Part shown: positions 6,106 to 10,445 of the stretch, in pieces
How positions within the stretch are numbered: the first letter of the stretch is position 1
How the letters are laid out: each line of letters starts with the position of its first letter
NCBI GenBank assembly: GCA_021816505.1
Contig: JAKAXS010000064.1
Span: 1-10,445 of the forward strand
Length of the DNA stretch: 10,445 bases
Direction: 5' to 3'
Origin: Pseudomonadota bacterium
GTDB lineage: Bacteria > Pseudomonadota > Alphaproteobacteria > Rhizobiales > Hyphomicrobiaceae
The notes under the pieces: generated by a model
Databases searched by the model: none
Seen by the model: only the letters and a program-made list of their open reading frames with translations
What the model was told of the DNA's origin: nothing
Translations under genes and position numbers: made by a program

Positions 6106-6549
6106 GTGGCATTTGTCGAGGACCTTGAGATCAGGGACGTGCCTGTCAGCGATGTCTGGGCACGCCTGAAAGAAGACCCCAACACCATTCTCATCGATGT
6201 GCGGACACGGGCGGAATGGGCCTTTGTTGGAGTCCCCGATCTTTCTGAGCTGGGCAAGCGCGTGCTGACGCTCGAATGGCAGACGTTCCCTGATAACCGG
6301 ATGGACCCGGATTTCACGGCGCGCCTGGCGGACCATCTCGAGCGAGTTGGAGCTGCAAAAGAAGCGGAGCTGTTCTTCATCTGTCGGTCGGGAGGTCGCA
6401 GCCGCATGGCTGCTCAAGCGATGGCCGCGATGGGCTACGGCAATTGCCGAAATGTAGCTGACGGGTTCGAAGGACCACTGGACGCCGACCGTCATCGAGG
6501 ACGGGTGGCGGGCTGGAAATCCGAGGGCCTGCCCTGGTTGCAAGGCTAG
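6106..6549 (+). CDS. Single-domain rhodanese (sulfurtransferase-like) protein
   Basis: With the GTG start at 6106 this is a 147-residue, one-domain rhodanese, probably cytosolic as no signal peptide is seen. Family landmarks are LIDVRTRAEW (29-38), the active-site loop CRSGGRS (93-99) with Cys93 as the persulfide-forming residue and a six-residue loop of the sulfur-type, and VADGFEG (117-123) near the C-terminus. Such proteins move sulfane sulfur from donors to acceptors; the partner here is unknown. GTG is chosen over the upstream TTG at 6061 because GGAGGG (6095-6100) sits five bases before it and the extra 15 residues do not resemble the family. It lies alone between the putative origin and dnaA, 173 bp before dnaA. 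Whether dnaA is partly read from this gene's promoter is unclear. Confidence 0.88.
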   Translation: MAFVEDLEIRDVPVSDVWARLKEDPNTILIDVRTRAEWAFVGVPDLSELGKRVLTLEWQTFPDNRMDPDFTARLADHLERVGAAKEAELFFICRSGGRSRMAAQAMAAMGYGNCRNVADGFEGPLDADRHRGRVAGWKSEGLPWLQG

Positions 6550-6722
6550 GGCGAAAGCAGGCTGAGGTCTTTCGGGGCTGAGGGCTTTGCATGACGAAGA
6601 GCGCGAGGGCGTCGCGTTCGCAGTGAGCGTTCGAGTGTTGGTGAGGCTGCGCCAAAGGGCAATAGGCGCATCCTCGACAGGACTCGGGTGTGGTTGTTTA
6701 GCATTTAAGTGCGGGGGTTAGC

Positions 6723-8231
6723 ATGCAGACCATTGATACGGCAGAGATATCTGCCACGAGCGGCACAGACACACGGCGCGCGCTGGCGCCGACCAATCCA
6801 GGAACAGGCAAGGGACAGAAGGCACGCGCGATGCTGCGTGCCCGCCTGGGCGACGAGACATTCACCAGCTGGTTCAATGCTCTGGAATTCGACGACTTCG
6901 ACGGCAAGACCGTCAAGGTCTCCGTACCCGTGAAGTTTCTGCGCAACTGGATCCAGTCCCACTATCTGGACGACCTTCTGCAGTGCAGCCAGGCCGAGTT
7001 CGCCGGTGCCGAGCGCGTGGAAGTGCTCGTCCGCCAGCCGGGCGGTGCATCGCTGCGCCCGCAGCCGGTCAAGTCTCCGGCGGCCGACCTGCCGAAGCCG
7101 TTCGCCATGGAACAGGCCGGCTCTTCCCAGCCTATCGTACGCCCGCTTCCGGTCGCCATCGGCCGCACCCACGTTGCCGGCTTCGAGGGTTCGCCGCTCG
7201 ATCCCCGCTATACGTTCGACAGCTTCGTCGTCGGCTCCGCCAATCGCATGGCGCACGCCGGCGCCACGCAGGTCGCCGAGACGGTGCTGAACGATAGCCC
7301 CGGCTTCAACCCGCTCTATATTCATTCGCAGGTTGGCCTGGGCAAAACCCATTTGCTGCACGCCATCGCCTGGGAGGTGCGCCGTCGTGCACCGGCAGCC
7401 CAGGTGCTGTATCTGACGGCAGAATGCTTCCGCTATCGCTTCGTCGAAGCGCTGCGCTCGTCCGATCCGCTGTCGTTCAAGGAAAAGTTCCGCTCGATCA
7501 ACGTTCTGCTGATCGACGATCTCGAATTCATGCAGGGCGAGAAGACCGAGCAGGAGTTCGATCACATCATCAACGCGCTGCTGGACGGCGGCCGTCACGT
7601 GGTCGTCGCCTCGGCTCGCGCCCCCGGCCAGATCGAACGCCTGAACGAGCGCATGCGCTCGCGTCTGCAGCGCGGTCTGGTGACCGAGATCAACACGTTC
7701 GACCACGAGCTGCGCCTCAAGGTTCTGGAGCAGCGCGTCGCTGAAAAGCGTGCCAACGATCCCTCGTTCGAAGTTCCGCGCGAGGTCGTCGATCTGCTCG
7801 CCGACCGCCTGACGGAATCGGGCCGCGAGCTGGAGGGTGCCGTCACCCGGCTTTACGCCACGTGGCAGTACATGCGCACGCCGCTCAAGCTCGACATCGC
7901 CGAGACCGTGATCCGCGATCTCGTCCAGGGCGTTGAGCCGCGGCGCATCAAGATCGAAGACATCCTGCGCATCGTCTCGCGGCACTTCGGCGTGTCGAAG
8001 GGCGATCTGCTCTCGCAGCGCCGCCACCGCTCGGTCGTGTGGCCGCGCCAGATCGGCATGTACCTGGCGAAGCAGTTGACCGCGCGTTCGCTGCCGGAAA
8101 TCGGTCGCCGCTTCGGCAACCGCGACCACACCACGGTTCTGCATGCGATCCGCAAAATCGACAATGAATTGAACGGCAACACGCGCCTGCGCGAGGAGCT
8201 GGAAGAGTTGAAGAAGCTCCTCAGCCACTGA
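6723..8231 (+). CDS. dnaA: Chromosomal replication initiator protein DnaA
   Basis: A 502-residue DnaA of usual length. Domain I (about 30-88) has the helicase/partner-binding fold, with the WF pair at 50-51. A Pro-rich linker, domain II, spans about 105-158. The AAA+ domain III (about 160-385) has Walker A VGLGKTH (204-210), Walker B LLIDDLEF (262-269) and the Arg-finger region MRSRLQRGL (311-319). Domain IV (about 410-502) carries the DNA-binding signature NRDHTTVLHA (466-475) and RRHRSVVWPRQIGMYLA (433-449). It binds DnaA boxes at oriC with ATP and opens the duplex. The first two P-loop glycines are replaced by Ser-Gln (202-203), a position that varies in Alphaproteobacteria, and the GKT core is intact. 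GGGGG at 6713-6717 is the ribosome binding site. No clear promoter was identified in the 173 bp upstream. Confidence 0.98.
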   Translation: MQTIDTAEISATSGTDTRRALAPTNPGTGKGQKARAMLRARLGDETFTSWFNALEFDDFDGKTVKVSVPVKFLRNWIQSHYLDDLLQCSQAEFAGAERVEVLVRQPGGASLRPQPVKSPAADLPKPFAMEQAGSSQPIVRPLPVAIGRTHVAGFEGSPLDPRYTFDSFVVGSANRMAHAGATQVAETVLNDSPGFNPLYIHSQVGLGKTHLLHAIAWEVRRRAPAAQVLYLTAECFRYRFVEALRSSDPLSFKEKFRSINVLLIDDLEFMQGEKTEQEFDHIINALLDGGRHVVVASARAPGQIERLNERMRSRLQRGLVTEINTFDHELRLKVLEQRVAEKRANDPSFEVPREVVDLLADRLTESGRELEGAVTRLYATWQYMRTPLKLDIAETVIRDLVQGVEPRRIKIEDILRIVSRHFGVSKGDLLSQRRHRSVVWPRQIGMYLAKQLTARSLPEIGRRFGNRDHTTVLHAIRKIDNELNGNTRLREELEELKKLLSH

Positions 8232-8568
8232 GGAGCGGGCCGGCTTAGGGCCGGTTCTCACGAGTTGGCGAGCAGACTGCGTCGTGGGCGACGAAGCGGT
8301 CTGTTGGCGGGGAGGGAGCGGCATCTCACGATGCCGCTCCTGTTTTTGTTCAGGCTTTCACCAGAACGCCGATTGAGCCCCATAAAAGTTGCGGCCGCCC
8401 CCAAGCGCCCCTTGAAATACAATGCGGTATCGGGTCAAGTTGCGCGTCCTTCGCGAATCCCTTCTCCCTTCAGATCCGGTCTGGTTCGGGCTTCGCAGCG
8501 GGGCCGTGCGGTGTCGCTCGAAACGCGGTGCCGGCGCAGCAACAATTGGAACGCCCGAGGCACCCCTA
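8232..8568 (+). other. dnaA-dnaN intergenic region
   Basis: A 337-bp gap. It holds a GC-rich imperfect hairpin just after dnaA (about 8238-8258), a strong terminator, and then about 220 bp of dnaN leader. An open frame continues upstream of dnaN to 8422 but does not resemble DnaN and is not taken as coding. The dnaN promoter must lie here because of the terminator; TACAAT (8418-8423) could be a -10 element, but no well-spaced -35 accompanies it. Confidence 0.5.
8315..8350 (+). terminator. Intrinsic terminator of dnaA
   Basis: An eleven-base perfect stem, GGAGCGGCATC (8315-8325) with GATGCCGCTCC (8330-8340), has a TCAC loop and is followed by TGTTTTTGTT. It is a strong rho-independent signal and implies that dnaN is transcribed mostly from its own promoter. 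Confidence 0.9.
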
Positions 8569-9687
8569 ATGCGGCTAGTGATCGAACGCGGTGAACTGTT
8601 GAGAGCGCTCGGGCATGTGACGAGCGTCGTCGAACGCCGCACCACGATCCCCATTCTGTCCAACGTTCTCCTGCGCGCCGGAAACGGCAAGCTGTCGCTC
8701 AAGGCAACCGACCTGGAGCGCGAGGTGATCGAAGACGTCTCGGCCAGCGTGTCGACACAGGGTGCCGTGACGGTACCCGCCCACATGCTGCACGACATCG
8801 TGCGCAAGCTGCCCGACGGCACCGAAATCGAGATCAAGCGCGACGCGGAAAAGGAACGGCTGACGATCACGGCCGGCCAGTCGCGCTTTGCCTTGCAGAC
8901 CCTGGGGCCGGAAGATTTTCCGGACATCGCCGCGGGCGACCTGGCTCATTCGTTCGAGCTTGGTGCGGGGGACCTCAAGCGCCTGATCGAAAAGACGCGC
9001 TTTGCCATCTCCACCGAGGAGACGCGCTACTATCTCAACGGCATCTTCTTCCACGTGGCCGACAAGGGTAGCTCGCGCAAGCTGCGCGCCGTCGCGACCG
9101 ACGGTCACCGCCTGGCACAGGTGGAACTCGACCGGCCGGACGGTGCTGAAGGCATGCCGGGCGTCATCATTCCGCGCAAGACGGTGCACGAGCTGCATCG
9201 CCTGATCGAAGCCAGCTCCGCGCCCGTGAAGATCGGCGTCAGCGCGTCGAAGGTGCGTTTCGAGATCGGCTCCGTCACGCTGACGTCGAAGCTGATCGAC
9301 GGCACCTTCCCCGACTATGGCCGCGTCATTCCGCAGGGCAACGACAAGGAATTGAAGGTCACCAACGCCGAGTTCATGAGTGCCGTCGATCGCGTGTCGA
9401 CCATCGCCAGCGAACGCGGCCGTGCCGTGAAGCTCAACATCAACGGCGACAAACTTGTGCTGTCCGTCAACAACCCGGAAGGCGGCAGCGCCACGGAAGA
9501 GATCGTTGTCGGCTATCAGGCCTCGCCGCTCGAAATCGGCTTTAACGCGCGCTACCTGCTCGACATCGCCGGCCAGCTCGAAGGCGAGGAAGCACGCTTC
9601 CTGCTGGCCGATCCCGGTTCCCCCACGATGATCCGCGACGGCGGCGACGAAACCGCGCTCTACGTTCTGATGCCGATGCGCGTGTAG
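8569..9687 (+). CDS. dnaN: DNA polymerase III beta subunit (sliding clamp)
   Basis: A 372-residue beta clamp of standard length, made of three similar clamp domains of about 120 residues each. Recognisable blocks are RTTIPILSNVLL (24-35), LKATDLE (44-50), RAVATDGHRLA (173-183), the LIDGTFPDY segment (242-250) and the C-terminal VLMPMRV, which forms part of the pocket that polymerases and other partners bind. Two copies make a ring that holds Pol III on DNA and also recruits Hda-like DnaA regulators. The start at 8569 gives the usual N-terminus MRLVIERGELLRAL and has CGAGG at 8556-8560. It follows dnaA after a terminator and is separated from recF by a palindromic repeat. Confidence 0.98.
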   Translation: MRLVIERGELLRALGHVTSVVERRTTIPILSNVLLRAGNGKLSLKATDLEREVIEDVSASVSTQGAVTVPAHMLHDIVRKLPDGTEIEIKRDAEKERLTITAGQSRFALQTLGPEDFPDIAAGDLAHSFELGAGDLKRLIEKTRFAISTEETRYYLNGIFFHVADKGSSRKLRAVATDGHRLAQVELDRPDGAEGMPGVIIPRKTVHELHRLIEASSAPVKIGVSASKVRFEIGSVTLTSKLIDGTFPDYGRVIPQGNDKELKVTNAEFMSAVDRVSTIASERGRAVKLNINGDKLVLSVNNPEGGSATEEIVVGYQASPLEIGFNARYLLDIAGQLEGEEARFLLADPGSPTMIRDGGDETALYVLMPMRV

Positions 9688-9695
9688 CGGTTTCT

Positions 9696-9804
9696 CCCTC
9701 TCCCCGCGCGCGGGGAAAGGGCCGGGGTGAGGGGCAGCCGCTTGCGCTGCAGCGAGTTTCTGCCCCTCACCCTAACCCTCTCCCCGTGAAGGACGGGGAG
9801 AGGG
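9696..9804. repeat. Three-hairpin palindromic intergenic repeat between dnaN and recF
   Basis: The first hairpin is CCCTCTCCCCGC (9696-9707) with GCGGGGAAAGGG (9710-9721), one mismatch. The central one is GGGTGAGGGGCAG (9725-9737) with CTGCCCCTCACCC (9760-9772), 13 perfect pairs around a 22-base loop. The third is CCCTCTCCCCGT (9776-9787) with ACGGGGAGAGGG (9793-9804), 12 perfect pairs around GAAGG. The outer hairpins are near copies of each other, so the whole is roughly symmetrical. Similar CCCTCTCCCC palindromes are scattered between genes in many proteobacteria (recalled, not searched). No T-run follows the stems, so termination is not the obvious role. Confidence 0.85.
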
Positions 9805-9805
9805 A

Positions 9806-10445
9806 ATGAAGCGAGACGCGATGACCGACACTGGATCTGAATCCTCGAAGACAAGCGATCACGCGCGCCTTTGGGTGGAGCGCATTGCGTTGACGGGGTT
9901 CCGCAACTACGCAACGGCGACGCTGGCGCCTGGACCTGGGCCGATCGTGCTCATCGGTGCGAATGGCGCGGGCAAGACGAACCTGCTGGAAGCCGTTTCG
10001 CTGCTGGCGCCCGGCCAGGGGCTGCGCGGCGCGGCCTTTGCGGATCTGGCGCGGGCCGGTAGCGCCGGGTGGTCCGTCGCGTCGCGCGTTCATACGGCGC
10101 TCGGCAGCATCGACATCGGCACGGGCGTGCAGCCGGCGCCAGGGGTACCGGAACGGGCGGCGCGCATCGTCCGCATCGACGGCGATACGAAGTCGGGCTC
10201 CGGCATTCTTGCCGATTACGTCGAAATGGTCTGGGTCACGCCGGCGATGGACGGACTGTTCACCGGTCCCGCCTCTGAACGCCGCCGCTTTCTCGATCGG
10301 CTCATTTTGTGTTTCGACCCGTCCTACCGCACGCGCGCGGGCCGCTTCGAGCGTGCGATGACGAGCCGCAACCGGCTGCTCGCCGATGGTGCCCCCGGCA
10401 AACAGCTCGATGGCTTCGAGCTGATCATGGCTGAAACCGGCGTCG
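9806..10445 (+). CDS. recF: DNA replication and repair protein RecF, N-terminal part (cut by window edge)
   Basis: 213 complete codons of RecF, an SMC/ABC-like ATPase that with RecO and RecR loads RecA onto gapped single-stranded DNA. Visible features are the family opening WVERIALTGFRNYATATL (23-40), Walker A GANGAGKT (51-58) and the block TPAMDGLFTGPASERRRFLD (145-164) typical of RecF. The ABC signature and Walker B lie beyond the window. Two in-frame ATGs are possible, at 9806 and 9821. The first is preferred because GGGGAG (9795-9800) is five bases before it, while the second has only a weak GAAGCGAG stretch. That ribosome binding site lies inside the last arm of the palindromic repeat, so folding of the mRNA could hide it. 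The order dnaN-recF is conserved in many bacteria, often followed by gyrB, not visible here. Confidence 0.95.
   Translation, partial: MKRDAMTDTGSESSKTSDHARLWVERIALTGFRNYATATLAPGPGPIVLIGANGAGKTNLLEAVSLLAPGQGLRGAAFADLARAGSAGWSVASRVHTALGSIDIGTGVQPAPGVPERAARIVRIDGDTKSGSGILADYVEMVWVTPAMDGLFTGPASERRRFLDRLILCFDPSYRTRAGRFERAMTSRNRLLADGAPGKQLDGFELIMAETGV

Noticed and set aside
8422..8568. 49-codon N-terminal extension of dnaN
   Set aside because: Sequence is unlike DnaN; the start at 8569 gives the standard N-terminus and length.
1..10445. CRISPR arrays, tRNA/rRNA genes, insertion sequences or phage genes
   Set aside because: None seen: no spaced direct repeats, no cloverleaf-like sequence recognised and no transposase or integrase motifs in any plausible frame.

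Overview
The window looks like chromosomal DNA of an alphaproteobacterium, most likely of the order Hyphomicrobiales (Rhizobiales). Three things suggest this: high GC, the order rpsT / dnaA / dnaN / recF, and alphaproteobacterial features of the DnaA and S20 proteins. The genus cannot be fixed from the sequence alone.

Left part (1-3815): a phospho-signalling cluster. The N-terminal third of a Ser/Thr protein kinase runs leftward out of the window. Divergent from it, four genes run rightward: a membrane-anchored FHA protein, a soluble protein with a long disordered N-terminus and a divergent FHA domain, a PP2C-type phosphatase, and a protein with a probable DUF4261 domain. Kinase, phosphatase and two phosphothreonine readers together form a plausible write/erase/read circuit. 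Both FHA proteins also carry short T-x-[VL]-[VY]-R motifs that could be its phosphosites (inference). Short ORFs overlap the starts of both FHA genes.

Middle (3825-4994): a leftward six-helix voltage-gated-like K+ channel with TVGYGD filter and a C-terminal cyclic-nucleotide-binding fold like MlotiK1. Its phosphate-binding cassette lacks the usual Glu and Arg, so it may not sense cAMP.

Right part (5098-10445): replication-initiation region. rpsT has a clear sigma70 promoter and an intrinsic terminator. It is followed by about 500 bp of lower-GC, apparently non-coding DNA holding four same-strand DnaA-box-like 9-mers, a near-consensus CtrA site and five GANTC sites, which makes it a candidate oriC. 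Next come a small rhodanese (GTG start, structured leader), dnaA, a strong terminator, dnaN, and the start of recF, cut by the window edge. The dnaN-recF gap is filled by a three-hairpin palindromic repeat whose last arm contains the recF ribosome binding site.

The genes at both ends are incomplete: the kinase lacks its C-terminal part and recF lacks roughly its second half.
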